In this document: positions 26,470-36,109 of the stretch, piece after piece
How positions within the stretch are numbered: the first letter of the stretch is position 1
Layout of the letters: each line of letters begins with the position of its first letter
Source: Roseovarius nitratireducens
GTDB lineage: Bacteria > Pseudomonadota > Alphaproteobacteria > Rhodobacterales > Rhodobacteraceae
Length of the DNA: 64,000 bases
Direction of reading: 5' to 3'
NCBI RefSeq assembly: GCF_002925845.1
Contig: NZ_PDNI01000023.1
Span: forward strand, 1 to 64,000
Program-made: the position numbers and the translations under genes
The notes under the pieces: model-generated
What the model was told of the DNA's origin: nothing
The model's input: only the letters and a program-made list of their open reading frames with translations
Database searches by the model: none

Positions 26470-26493
26470 TCCCCGGCTGACAAGACAAGCAAA

Positions 26494-26520
26494 GGCCCCG
26501 GGGCACCCCCGGGGCCTTTT
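26494..26520 (+). terminator. Intrinsic terminator after ctaD
   Basis: A perfect 10-bp stem GGCCCCGGGG/CCCCGGGGCC, loop CAC, then TTTT. It lies 25 bp after the ctaD stop. Confidence 0.85.
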
Positions 26521-26562
26521 GCCATCCGGCGGCAGGGGGGACATGGCCTGTTGCGGACTCGG

Positions 26563-26745
26563 GATTAGCCGCGCATCGACGGGCCGCGGCGCGGCGATCC
26601 AACGGTGGTTCTGCCGCGCTTTATGGCAGCCAAATCCGAAAAGGCCCGAGCGGCGCACAGGTTGCAGCCATATCGCCGGGCCAGGGGGCGGCCCGGCGAT
26701 GCGCGGCGGCGTGCAAGCACGCCTCTATTTCGCGCCGGGGCCAGA
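26563..26745 (+). repeat. Structured intergenic repeat, copy 2
   Basis: Second member of the repeat at 23599. Hairpin A here has arms ATCGCCGGGCC (26672-26682) and GGCCCGGCGAT (26690-26700) around AGGGGGC; hairpin B (GGCGTGC-AA-GCACGCC) follows inside the identical 23-bp core at 26701-26723. A run of conserved bases before hairpin A (GGCGAT-CAACGG) is shared as well. No protein frame is shared by the two copies. Confidence 0.65.
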
Positions 26746-26878
26746 CGGCGACCGTCCCCTCCAAACCAAAACCTGCCCACCCCCCTGCCGCACCCCTCCC
26801 TCCATGCGTCGGATTCCCCCATTCCCCGCATCGTCCCCCCATGCTACCCAATCCGCACGAAACACAGGGACCGCCCGC

Positions 26879-27805
26879 ATGAGCCACGAAATCCGCCTCG
26901 CCTTCGAGCATCCGCAGGCCCGTGCCCGCGCCACCGCCCCCGATGGTCCGCTCGACCGCATCTCGGTGCGCGATCACATCGTCGCGGTCGAGATCGGCGC
27001 CTTTCAGGCCGAGCGCGGCACCACCCAGCGCATTGCCTTCAACGTGGTGGTCGAGGTCCGCCCGATGACCGGCGCGCTTGAGGATGACGTGGATCGCATC
27101 CTCTCCTACGACCGCGTGACCGAGGCGATCGAGGCGGCACTCGCCGAGGAACGCCTCAACCTGCTCGAAACTCTGGCCGAGCGCATCGCAGAGCGCATCC
27201 TGTGGGAGCCGCAGGCGGTGCGCTGCTTCGTCCGCATCGAAAAGCTCGACCGCGGCCCCGGCGCGCTCGGGGTCGAAATCGTGCGCTCGGTGGATGATCT
27301 CGCCACCCGGGCCCCGGTCGCGCCCGACACCGCGCCGCACCCGCATGTCGTCTACCTCACCAACGCGGCCATCACCTCGCCCAATCTCGGGCGCTGGCTC
27401 GACCAGCTTCAGGCCCGGGCCGAGCCGGTGATCCTCTGCGTCGGTGCACCCGACACCCCGGCGCCCGACACCGGCCACCGCATGACCCAGCGCCGCGTGG
27501 ACCTGCTCGCGCTGGAACAGAACGCCTGGGTGCTTGCCGGGCGCGACGACCGTTGCGTCGTCGTCGCCACCCGCACCGAACTCGACTGGGCGATGAAGCA
27601 CGACCAGATCAGCGTCTGGGCACCGTCCAAGATCGTGCTCGACGCGGTCGACGGCCCCGCACCCTCGACCCACAACCCCGTCGATCTCGCCGCGTGGTTC
27701 GCGGGCCATATCGAGGCGTCAGACCTCCTGCTCATCGGCGCGACCCCGCCCGCCGCGTGCCGCGTGCCGGTGCTGATCCAGGACATCGCCCGCTCCGGCC
27801 TCTAG
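26879..27805 (+). CDS. folB: Dihydroneopterin aldolase, folate synthesis, with C-terminal extension
   Basis: A 308-residue protein. Residues about 25-140 are the FolB fold: RISVRDHIVAVEIGAFQAERG, YDRVTEAIEAAL and LLETLAERIAERIL, with the catalytic Glu. FolB alone is near 120 residues; the remaining 165 residues (VVYLTNAAITSPNLGRWLD onward) form a second domain with no clear catalytic motif, perhaps a degenerate Rossmann or kinase-like fold. The next gene folP begins at the base after its stop, so the pair is co-transcribed. Confidence 0.85.
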   Translation: MSHEIRLAFEHPQARARATAPDGPLDRISVRDHIVAVEIGAFQAERGTTQRIAFNVVVEVRPMTGALEDDVDRILSYDRVTEAIEAALAEERLNLLETLAERIAERILWEPQAVRCFVRIEKLDRGPGALGVEIVRSVDDLATRAPVAPDTAPHPHVVYLTNAAITSPNLGRWLDQLQARAEPVILCVGAPDTPAPDTGHRMTQRRVDLLALEQNAWVLAGRDDRCVVVATRTELDWAMKHDQISVWAPSKIVLDAVDGPAPSTHNPVDLAAWFAGHIEASDLLLIGATPPAACRVPVLIQDIARSGL

Positions 27806-28816
27806 ATGACCTATTATCGCCCGATCCCCCGCACCGATCACCACCACCACGCGCGCCCCGAGGGCGCGCTGCCGCTTGCGGGTGGCTGGTGCTGGTTCGA
27901 CACCGTCGAGGTGCTCGCCCGCGACGCGCCGCCCCGCCTCCTGCCCGCGCGCGACCTGCCCGCCGACGTCGCACATCGGCTCACCGCACCGCGCCCGCCG
28001 CTCTCGGGGATGGACATGGACGCGCCGCGCCTCATGGGCATCCTCAACATCACCCCCGACAGCTTCTCCGACGGCGGCCGGCACTTCGACCCCGCGACCG
28101 CGCTCGCGCATGCCCGCGCCATGGCGCAGGCTGGGGCCGACATCCTCGACGTGGGCGGCGAATCCACCCGCCCCGGTGCCGCACCCGTGCCGCTCGACGA
28201 AGAGATCGCCCGCACCGCGCCGGTGATCGCCGCCATCCGTGCCGAGATCGCCACCCCCATCTCCATCGACACCCGCAAGACGCCGGTGGCCGACGAAGCG
28301 TTCCGCGCGGGCGCGACCCTCGTCAACGACGTGTCGGGCTTCACGTTCGACGCCTCCCTCGCCCCCTTCGCCTCTGAGCACGCCCTGCCGGTCTGCATCA
28401 TGCACGCCCAGGGCACCCCCGAGACCATGCAGCAGGATCCGCGCTACGCCGACGTGCTCCTCGATGTCTACGACTGGCTCGGGGCGCGCGTCGAGGCGCT
28501 CACGGCTCTAGGCATCCCGCGCGGGCGCATCGCCGTCGATCCCGGCATCGGCTTCGGCAAGACGCGCGACCACAACCTCCGCCTGCTGCAAGGTGTGTCG
28601 CTCTTTCACGGGCTCGGCTGTCCGGTCCTGCTCGGCGCGTCGCGCAAGCGTTTTATCGGCGACCTGACCGGCACGCCGGTCGCGTCCGACCGCGTGCCCG
28701 GCTCGCTCGCCATCGCGGTGATGGCCGCAAACCAGGGCGTGCAGATCCTGCGCGTGCACGACGTGGCCGAGACGCGTGCCGCGCTTGATGTGTGGGACGC
28801 GATCCGGTCTTGCTGA
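27806..28816 (+). CDS. folP: Dihydropteroate synthase
   Basis: A 336-residue enzyme joining p-aminobenzoate to 6-hydroxymethyl-dihydropterin diphosphate. The catalytic TIM barrel starts near residue 72: LMGILNITPDSFSDGG, DVGGESTRPGA, ISIDTRK, VNDVSGF, DPGIGFGKT and GASRKRFIG. The first 70 residues are an extra segment rich in Arg, Pro and His, which I associate with Rhodobacteraceae FolP. It directly follows folB without a gap. Confidence 0.95.
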   Translation: MTYYRPIPRTDHHHHARPEGALPLAGGWCWFDTVEVLARDAPPRLLPARDLPADVAHRLTAPRPPLSGMDMDAPRLMGILNITPDSFSDGGRHFDPATALAHARAMAQAGADILDVGGESTRPGAAPVPLDEEIARTAPVIAAIRAEIATPISIDTRKTPVADEAFRAGATLVNDVSGFTFDASLAPFASEHALPVCIMHAQGTPETMQQDPRYADVLLDVYDWLGARVEALTALGIPRGRIAVDPGIGFGKTRDHNLRLLQGVSLFHGLGCPVLLGASRKRFIGDLTGTPVASDRVPGSLAIAVMAANQGVQILRVHDVAETRAALDVWDAIRSC

Positions 28817-28925
28817 ATCTCCACTTTGGGGGCCAATTCACCCCCGAATTCTCGCCAATTCTTTACAAAACCCTGCATCGCCGTGCGTTTATCCCTGCGA
28901 ACCTATCGGTTCGCGCGTTGAACCT

Positions 28926-29849
28926 TCAGGTTGGCCGCCCCGCGAACAACCGCCGCAGCGCGCCCCATTGGCTGATCGCCACGCCCGCCAGGATCATCGC
29001 CATCGCCAGGAACAGCCGCGGCGGCACCGCCTCCGACAACAGCACCGCCCCGAGGATGACCGACCACACCGGCACCATGTAATTGACAAGTCCGAAGAAT
29101 CCCGGCCCCGCCTCGCGCGTGACCTGCACCAGCAACAACTGCGCCACCCCCGTGGGCAGGATGCCCAGATAGATGAGCGCGAAAAACCCTTTCAAACTCA
29201 TAGAGTTAGGGATGCCTTCCACGATCAGCGCCACCGGCACGATCATCCCCGCCGCCAGTGTCATCACCGCCGCCGCCAGCGCCAACAGGTGCACGGGCGG
29301 GCACAGCCGCGTCAGGATCGAGCCCGTCGCATAGCACATCGCCGCCCCGAGGCAGGCCAGCCTTGCCAATGATTCCAGGTCCTTACCCGTTGATGCAAAG
29401 GCCTCCGCCCCGATCAGCACCACCACCCCCGTGGTGCCCAGGACAAACCCCCCGGCCCGCCGCAGGTGCATCCGCTCACCGGGCACGAAAACATGCGCCA
29501 GCGGCAGGATCAACAGCGGCACCGCGGCCATGCACACCCCGGCAAAGCCCGAGGCCACCGATTGCTGCGCCCAGCCCAGCAAGGAGAATGGAATAACGTT
29601 TGAAAACAAGGCCATGAAGACCGAAAAACGCCACACCTTGCGCCCCGGTCCCGGCTCCGTGGACGGCAGGCGCAGCCCGCGTATCCGCAGCAGCGACAGC
29701 AGAAACACCGCCCCCAGCGTGATCCGCACCGCCGCCACGGTGAACGGCCCCACGTCCCGCAGCGCCACCGAGATGAAGGTGAACGACGCCCCCCAGATCA
29801 GGCCCAGCGCCCCGATCCTCAGCCAGTTGACCGGCGCGATGTCCTGCAA
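28926..29849 (-). CDS. DMT/EamA-family transporter
   Basis: A 307-residue protein with ten hydrophobic helices in two EamA repeats (start LGLIWGASFTFISVAL; end of repeats GGFVLGTTGVVVLIGAEAF and MAMILAGVAISQWGAL). Substrate unknown. It lies downstream of ilvC on the same strand, but a strong hairpin separates the two. Confidence 0.88.
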   Translation of the reverse strand: MQDIAPVNWLRIGALGLIWGASFTFISVALRDVGPFTVAAVRITLGAVFLLSLLRIRGLRLPSTEPGPGRKVWRFSVFMALFSNVIPFSLLGWAQQSVASGFAGVCMAAVPLLILPLAHVFVPGERMHLRRAGGFVLGTTGVVVLIGAEAFASTGKDLESLARLACLGAAMCYATGSILTRLCPPVHLLALAAAVMTLAAGMIVPVALIVEGIPNSMSLKGFFALIYLGILPTGVAQLLLVQVTREAGPGFFGLVNYMVPVWSVILGAVLLSEAVPPRLFLAMAMILAGVAISQWGALRRLFAGRPT

Positions 29850-29866
29850 GGGGCCCCTCCCGGTTT

Positions 29867-29895
29867 GAAAAGGCGCCCGCGCGGGGCGCCCTTTC
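29867..29895 (-). terminator. Terminator after ilvC
   Basis: Stem GGCGCCC/GGGCGCC with loop GCGCG, then TTTTC on the minus strand. A pyrimidine run on the plus strand side could let it act both ways. Confidence 0.75.
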
Positions 29896-29913
29896 CTTTT
29901 TATTTCAGTGGGT

Positions 29914-30975
<1,062 letters not shown>

Positions 30976-31056
30976 CTACGCCTTGCTGGTGGTGAAGGTG
31001 TATGATTATTGGGGTTTATACTGGGCTATCTTGTATATATCATTCTTACTTGATCA

Positions 31057-31072
31057 GATATTCGGAAATATC
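31057..31072. promoter_or_regulatory. Inverted repeat abutting lrp-like start codon
   Basis: GATATT-CGGA-AATATC, a perfect 6-bp inverted repeat ending at the base before the ATG at 31073. It could be an autoregulatory operator for the Lrp protein or a translation-blocking hairpin. The ribosome site (CGGAAA) lies inside it. Confidence 0.4.
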
Positions 31073-31528
31073 ATGCTCGACGACACCGACCGCCGCCTCC
31101 TCCGCCAGTACCAGCACGCCCCGCATCTCGGCCCGGCAGAGCTTGCCGAGCGCACCGGCCTCACGCCCGCCACCTGCGCCCGGCGGCTCGACCGGCTGCG
31201 CAGCGCTGGCATCATCCGCGCCAACCGCGCGGTGATCGACTGGCGCGCACTTGGCTACGAGGTCGAGGTGAGCTTGCGTGTCTCGCTTGACAAGACCGCC
31301 CCCCGCGCCTTCGACGAGTTCATCACAGAGGCGAGGAACGTGCCGGAAGTCATTGAAATACAGACATTCCTTGGTCGTGTCGATCTGCGGCTCTCGGTGA
31401 TCGCGCGCGACATGGCGCATTATCAGCAGATCTACCGCAGCGCCATCCTGACCCTGCCGCATATCGCCGATATCGAGGCGCTGATGCACGTGGCGCGGAT
31501 CAAGTCCGACGAGGGCCTGCCGCTGTGA
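31073..31528 (+). CDS. Lrp/AsnC-family regulator, first of a pair
   Basis: A 151-residue regulator: helix-turn-helix at residues 5-50 (DDTDRRLLRQY, ELAERTGLTPATCARRLDRLRSAGII) and a RAM-type effector domain. The ATG at 31073 matches the usual Lrp start; longer starts upstream are hydrophobic nonsense. It overlaps the second Lrp gene by 4 bp. Confidence 0.9.
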   Translation: MLDDTDRRLLRQYQHAPHLGPAELAERTGLTPATCARRLDRLRSAGIIRANRAVIDWRALGYEVEVSLRVSLDKTAPRAFDEFITEARNVPEVIEIQTFLGRVDLRLSVIARDMAHYQQIYRSAILTLPHIADIEALMHVARIKSDEGLPL

Positions 31529-31983
31529 TCGCGCTCGACACCATCGACCGGCGCATCCTGCGGCTGCTGGCCGGGGATGCCACGCTCTCGGCCAGCGCCA
31601 TTGGCCGCCGCCTCGGCCTGTCCCAGCCCGCCGCGTGGCGACGCGTCCGGCGGCTCCTCGACAGCGGCGCGATCAGCGGCCAACGTCTTGAACTGGATCA
31701 TGAAAAGCTGGGCTTCGGCGTGACCGTCTTTCTTGGGGTCAAGCTCGCCACCAAGGGGCGCGTCAGCCTGGAGGATTTCGAACGCGCGGTCACCGCCATC
31801 CCCGAGGTGCAGACGGTCGAGCACATCCTTGGCCTATATGACTACCGCCTGCGCGTCGTCGCCCGCGACATCGCGGATTTCGAGCGCGTGCTGCGACGTC
31901 GCATCATGACGCTGCCGGGCCTCGGCAATGTCGAGGCCAACGTGCTCCTGAGCGAGGAGCGCCGCCCCGGCCCGATCGGCTAG
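31525..31983 (+). CDS. Lrp/AsnC-family regulator, second of a pair
   Basis: A 152-residue regulator with HTH (DTIDRRILRLLAGD, SAIGRRLGLSQPAAWRRVRRLLDSGAI) and ligand domain with YDYRLRVVARDIADFE. The GTG start at 31525 overlaps the stop of the first Lrp gene. Tandem Lrp genes may form heteromers. The aminotransferase gene follows 64 bp later and is the likely target. Confidence 0.9.
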   Translation: MIALDTIDRRILRLLAGDATLSASAIGRRLGLSQPAAWRRVRRLLDSGAISGQRLELDHEKLGFGVTVFLGVKLATKGRVSLEDFERAVTAIPEVQTVEHILGLYDYRLRVVARDIADFERVLRRRIMTLPGLGNVEANVLLSEERRPGPIG

Positions 31984-32047
31984 GCCGACCACTGGACATC
32001 CCCGCACGCCCGCTGCATCCTGCCGCCGACCCAACAGGAGACGCCTC

Positions 32048-33175
32048 ATGACCGCCCTTCTCGACCATGTCGATCCCGACGGACTTCTGGAATACTCGGT
32101 CGTGTTCACCGACCGCTCGCTCAACCACATGAGTAAATCTTTTCAGCATGTTATGCGCGACATCTCATCCATGCTGAAAGAGGTCTATTCCGCCGACGCC
32201 GTGGCGCTCGTGCCCGGCGGCGGGACTTACGCGATGGAATCCGTGGCACGGCAGTTCGGGCACGGCGCCCATGCGCTGATCGTGCGCAACGGCTGGTTTT
32301 CCTTCCGCTGGAGCCAGATTTTCGACGCAGGCCAGTTCACCGCCGAGACCACCGTCTGCATGGCCCGCCAGACCGGCAACGGCGCGCAGACACCGTTCGC
32401 CCCCGCCCCGATCGAGGAGGTGGTGGCCAAGATCCGCGAGGCAAAACCGGACGTGGTCTTTGCCCCGCATGTCGAGACTTCCGCCGGGCTGATCCTTCCC
32501 GACGACTACATCACCGCGCTGGCAGAGGCCGCGCACGACGTTGGCGCGCTCATGATCCTCGATTGCATCGCCTCGGGCTGCGCCTGGGTGGACATGAAAA
32601 CCACCGGCGTCGATGTGCTGATCTCGGCCCCGCAAAAGGGTTGGTCGGCCTCGCCCTCGGCAGGGCTTGTCATGCTGTCCGACCGCGCGATGGCCCGGCT
32701 GGAAGAGACCACTTCGGACAGCTTCGCGCTCGATCTGAAAAAATGGCGTGCGATCATGCAGGCTTACGAGGATGGCGGCCATGCCTATCACGCGACCATG
32801 CCGACCGATGCCTTGCGCGGGTTCCGCGACACGATGATCGAGACGCGCGATTACGGGTTCGACCGGCTGCGGCAGGCGCAATGGGAGTTGGGCGACGGCG
32901 TCCGCGCAATGCTGGCCGCGCACGGCGTGACCTCGGTCGCCGCCGAGGGCTTCGGCGCGCCGGGTGTCGTGGTCAGCTACACCGACGACCCCGACATCCA
33001 GAACGGCAGCAAATTTGCTGCCGAAGGGATGCAGATCGCAGCGGGCGTGCCGCTTCAGTGCAATGAACCCGAGGGCTTCCGCACCTTCCGCCTTGGCCTG
33101 TTCGGGCTCGACAAGCTCTACGACGTGCCGGGCGCGCTCGCGCGGCTGGAAGCGGTGCTTGATCGCGTGCTCTGA
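32048..33175 (+). CDS. Class V PLP aminotransferase, alanine-glyoxylate type
   Basis: A 375-residue fold type I PLP enzyme. The PLP Lys lies in ISAPQKGWSASPSAGLVML; GGGTYAMESVARQ forms the phosphate-binding start and DCIASGCAWVDM the PLP-ring Asp. The family includes alanine-glyoxylate, serine-glyoxylate and aspartate-glyoxylate aminotransferases; the exact donor cannot be told from motifs. It lies downstream of two Lrp regulators. The ribosome site ACAGGAGACGCC precedes the ATG. Confidence 0.85.
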   Translation: MTALLDHVDPDGLLEYSVVFTDRSLNHMSKSFQHVMRDISSMLKEVYSADAVALVPGGGTYAMESVARQFGHGAHALIVRNGWFSFRWSQIFDAGQFTAETTVCMARQTGNGAQTPFAPAPIEEVVAKIREAKPDVVFAPHVETSAGLILPDDYITALAEAAHDVGALMILDCIASGCAWVDMKTTGVDVLISAPQKGWSASPSAGLVMLSDRAMARLEETTSDSFALDLKKWRAIMQAYEDGGHAYHATMPTDALRGFRDTMIETRDYGFDRLRQAQWELGDGVRAMLAAHGVTSVAAEGFGAPGVVVSYTDDPDIQNGSKFAAEGMQIAAGVPLQCNEPEGFRTFRLGLFGLDKLYDVPGALARLEAVLDRVL

Positions 33176-33178
33176 CCC

Positions 33179-34381
33179 TCAGCCACGCGCCCCGAGGCCC
33201 ATCTGCATCAGCGTCCTGCGCACCGGGGCCAGCGAATAGATCGCGTCGAGCGCCTGCGCCCGCGCGTCCCGCAGGGGGCGCGCGCGCAGCATGGACGCGC
33301 GGTTGAGCACGTCGATCCCCGTCACCCGCGCGCACACCTCCATATGGCGACAACGGTGATAGGTCTCGAGCATCGCGCGCTCACCCAGCCGCTCCGGCGC
33401 GGCCTCTGCCAGCTCCAGCAGCACCCGCATGTCGCCAAGGCTCATGTTCAGCCCCTGCGCGCCGATGGGCGGCACCACATGCGCCGCCTCGGCCACCAGC
33501 GCCACGCGCTCGGACCACATGCGCTCGGCCACCTGGCTGATGATCGGCCACACCGTGCGGCGCGAGGCGAGCGTCAGCGGCCCGAAGAGATGGCAGGAAC
33601 GCGCGTTCATCTCAGCCTCGAACTCCGGCACCGGCAACCCGGCGAGGCGCATGGCCTCCGGCCCCTCTTCCATCCAGACGATCGCCGAGGACGGTCGCCC
33701 GTCGAAATCCGGCAGTGGCACCAGCGTGAACGGCCCGCCCGAGCGGTGAATCTCGGTCGAGACATTGTCGTGCGGGATCGGGTGGGTGACGGCGAAGGCC
33801 AGCGCCTTCTGCCCGTAACGCGTTGTTTTCACGTCGATTCCCGCCGCCTCGCGAATGGGCGAGTTGCGCCCATCGGCAGCGATCACCAGCCGCGCGCGCA
33901 CGCCAGTCCCGTCGCTCAGGCCCACGAGCGCCTCGCGCTCGCGCGTCAGTAGCGTGGTTGTGCCGGTGCCAGGGCGAAAGCGCACCCCCGGCAGGCTCTC
34001 CAGATGCGCCACCATCTCGCGACGCAGGAGCCAGTTGGGCAGGTTCCACCCAAAGGGCCGGTCGGAAATATCCGCAGCGTCGAAATCCTTGACGATGCGC
34101 GGCTCCGGCTCGGCGCCCCCGGCATCGACGATCCGCATCACCTGAAGCGGCATCGCGTGAGGGCCAAGCCGCGCCCACAGCCCGGCGCGCTCCAACAGCG
34201 CCTGCGCCGGTTGCAGAAATGCCGTGGTGCGCAGGTCAGCCCCTTGGGCCTCGCGCTCGGTGACCGGCGGGGCGGGATCGACGCAGAGCACCGAGAATCC
34301 CGCCTGCCCGAACACCGCCGCCGCCGCGAGCCCGGCCACGCCCCCGCCCGAAATCAGGATATCGACATCTTCGCGCGTCAT
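33179..34381 (-). CDS. UbiH/Coq6-family FAD-dependent hydroxylase
   Basis: A 400-residue flavin monooxygenase. N-terminal FAD site (DILISGGGVAGLAAAAVFGQAGF, E/D strand end), the DG motif (LVIAADGRNSPIREAAGI) and the second FAD motif (ALVAEAAHVVPPIGAQGLNMSLGD). It hydroxylates the ubiquinone ring in most relatives. The start at 34381 has AAGGAGG; the longer frame from 34447 is not supported. A Glu replaces the usual Asp in the xAAH motif. Confidence 0.88.
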   Translation of the reverse strand: MTREDVDILISGGGVAGLAAAAVFGQAGFSVLCVDPAPPVTEREAQGADLRTTAFLQPAQALLERAGLWARLGPHAMPLQVMRIVDAGGAEPEPRIVKDFDAADISDRPFGWNLPNWLLRREMVAHLESLPGVRFRPGTGTTTLLTREREALVGLSDGTGVRARLVIAADGRNSPIREAAGIDVKTTRYGQKALAFAVTHPIPHDNVSTEIHRSGGPFTLVPLPDFDGRPSSAIVWMEEGPEAMRLAGLPVPEFEAEMNARSCHLFGPLTLASRRTVWPIISQVAERMWSERVALVAEAAHVVPPIGAQGLNMSLGDMRVLLELAEAAPERLGERAMLETYHRCRHMEVCARVTGIDVLNRASMLRARPLRDARAQALDAIYSLAPVRRTLMQMGLGARG

Positions 34382-34413
34382 CCGAGCCTCCTTGCCGCGC
34401 GCCTCTTCACCGT

Positions 34414-34620
34414 TCAGACGCGCGAGACGGTGATGAGCAGCCCCCACACGACCGGAACCAGCGCCAGCGCAGGAATATAAAGCCCGGGAATACCCCAGAG
34501 CGCAACGCTTGTCGCCCAGCCGGCGACGAAGACGGCGACGCTCAGCAGGATGCGCAGCACCGTGGCGGTCTCGGCGTCGGTCTCTGCCTGCGGCGTGGCG
34601 TGGGTTTCGGTCGCGGTCAT
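34414..34620 (-). CDS. Small two-helix membrane protein, hypothetical
   Basis: A 68-residue protein with a polar Thr/Ala/Glu-rich start and two helices (ILLSVAVFVAGWATSVALW, GLYIPALALVPVVWGLLITV). The ribosome site AAAGGACC precedes the ATG at 34620. It lies 32 bp upstream of the UbiH-type gene on the same strand. Function unknown. Confidence 0.6.
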   Translation of the reverse strand: MTATETHATPQAETDAETATVLRILLSVAVFVAGWATSVALWGIPGLYIPALALVPVVWGLLITVSRV

Positions 34621-34713
34621 GGTCGGTCCTTTCAGGAAAATGGTGACTTCGACGGTCACCTAGGCCAGGCCCGCACCCCCTTCAAAGAGACGTCTCGCCG
34701 CAGGCCCCGAGAC

Positions 34714-35358
34714 TCAGACCAGCCGCGCGAGAAACCCGCCGAGATCATCGGTGTGGTAATGGATATGCGTGGCCGGCACCGGCTCGGGTGCGACGTGGAC
34801 GGTGCGCATCCCCATGTCGTGCGGAGCGGCGAGGTTGCGCGGATCGTCCTCGAACATAGCCGCGCGCCCCGCCTCCGAACCATCGCGCTCGAGCACGGCG
34901 GCAAAGGCGCACGCCTCCGGCTTGGGACGAAACCCGGCATGTTCCACGCCATAGACCGCATCGAACGCCCCCGACAGGCCCCGCGCCGCCACCACGCGGC
35001 CCGCATACTCGCCCGAGCCGTTGGTATAGACGATCTTGCGCCCCGGCAGCGCGCGGATCGCGCCCGCGAGGTCCGGGTCGGGCGCGAGATGGTCGAGCGA
35101 GATGTCGTGAACCTCGCGCAGGTACCGGTCGGGATCGAGATCGTGGCACCGCATCAGCCCGGCCAGCGTGGTGCCATGCTCGCGCCAATACGCGTGCCGG
35201 ATGCGGTCTGCCTCGGCGCGGTCCACGCGCAGGATCTCCATGACAAAGGCGGTCATGCGCGCCTCGATCTGGTCGAAGAGCCGCGCCTGCGGCGGGTAGA
35301 GCGTGTTGTCGAGATCAAAAACCCATGTCGTGACGTGGGTGAAATGCTGCCTGACCAT
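34714..35358 (-). CDS. HAD-family hydrolase, pyrimidine 5'-nucleotidase type
   Basis: A 214-residue HAD enzyme with motif I FDLDNTLYPP (residues about 14-23), motif II VYTNGSGEYAGR, a conserved Lys in GFRPKPE and motif III FEDDPRNL. The FDLDNTLYP start is typical of SDT1/pyrimidine 5'-nucleotidase relatives that dephosphorylate UMP or CMP. The ATG at 35358 leaves no long leader. It is divergent from the GntR gene. Confidence 0.85.
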   Translation of the reverse strand: MVRQHFTHVTTWVFDLDNTLYPPQARLFDQIEARMTAFVMEILRVDRAEADRIRHAYWREHGTTLAGLMRCHDLDPDRYLREVHDISLDHLAPDPDLAGAIRALPGRKIVYTNGSGEYAGRVVAARGLSGAFDAVYGVEHAGFRPKPEACAFAAVLERDGSEAGRAAMFEDDPRNLAAPHDMGMRTVHVAPEPVPATHIHYHTDDLGGFLARLV

Positions 35359-35464
35359 GACCCCGCGTATAGGCCAATGCGACACACCGCGCAATCGTCC
35401 GGGCTTGATCATGCTCTCAAAGCGCGTAAGCTGCCGTTTCACTGGCATAAAGGACCGCCATCCC

Positions 35465-36109
35465 ATGAAATCGCCGAGCACAGATGCCTATTCACTGATC
35501 CTCGAGGCCATCGACAGCGGCGTGTTCAAGCCCGGCGACCGGCTGGTGGAAAGCGATCTGGCAGAACGCTTCGGCGTGTCGCGCACGCCCATCCGCGAAG
35601 CGCTCCAGCGGCTTGAGACGCAATCCATGCTCACCCGCGACGGGCGTAGCCTGATCGTCGCCTCGCTCGATTACAACCAGCTCTCCGAGCTGTACACCGT
35701 GCGGGCCGAGCTCGAGGGGCTGGCCGCGCGTCTCGCCGCGATGCACGCCACGCCCGAGGAGATGCGCGTGCTGCGCGACATGGTCGAGGACGACCGCGCG
35801 CTCATCGGTCGCCCGCAGGACATGGCGCGCGCCAACCGCCGGTTTCACAAGCAGGTCCACCTGACCTCGCACAACCGGTTTCTGGTTCAGCAGCTCGATC
35901 TCGTGCACCGTTCGATGGCGCTCCTCGCGACCACCTCGCTCGCCGCCGAGGGCCGCGGCGAGGACGCGCTGACCGAGCACAATGCCATCGTCACCGCCAT
36001 CGAGACCCGCGATGGCGACGCCGCCGCGCAGGCGCTGCGCGATCACATCTCAAAGGCCTTCGTGACCCGGCTCAAGCTTGATTCCGGCGAGATCAAATCC
36101 ACCGTCTGA
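35465..36109 (+). CDS. GntR-family (FadR subgroup) transcription regulator
   Basis: A 214-residue regulator: winged HTH at residues 1-65 (FKPGDRLVESDLAERFGVSRTPIREALQRLE) and an FCD effector domain with metal-site residues (ANRRFHKQVH, EHNAIVTAI, LRDHI). The ligand is unknown. Its 3' end overlaps the convergent glycosyltransferase gene by 60 bp. Confidence 0.88.
   Translation: MKSPSTDAYSLILEAIDSGVFKPGDRLVESDLAERFGVSRTPIREALQRLETQSMLTRDGRSLIVASLDYNQLSELYTVRAELEGLAARLAAMHATPEEMRVLRDMVEDDRALIGRPQDMARANRRFHKQVHLTSHNRFLVQQLDLVHRSMALLATTSLAAEGRGEDALTEHNAIVTAIETRDGDAAAQALRDHISKAFVTRLKLDSGEIKSTV

Noticed and set aside
24721-26658. 645-residue minus-strand frame opposite ctaD
   Set aside because: Antisense shadow of ctaD; composition dominated by Arg, His, Glu and Asp, no hydrophobic or domain pattern.
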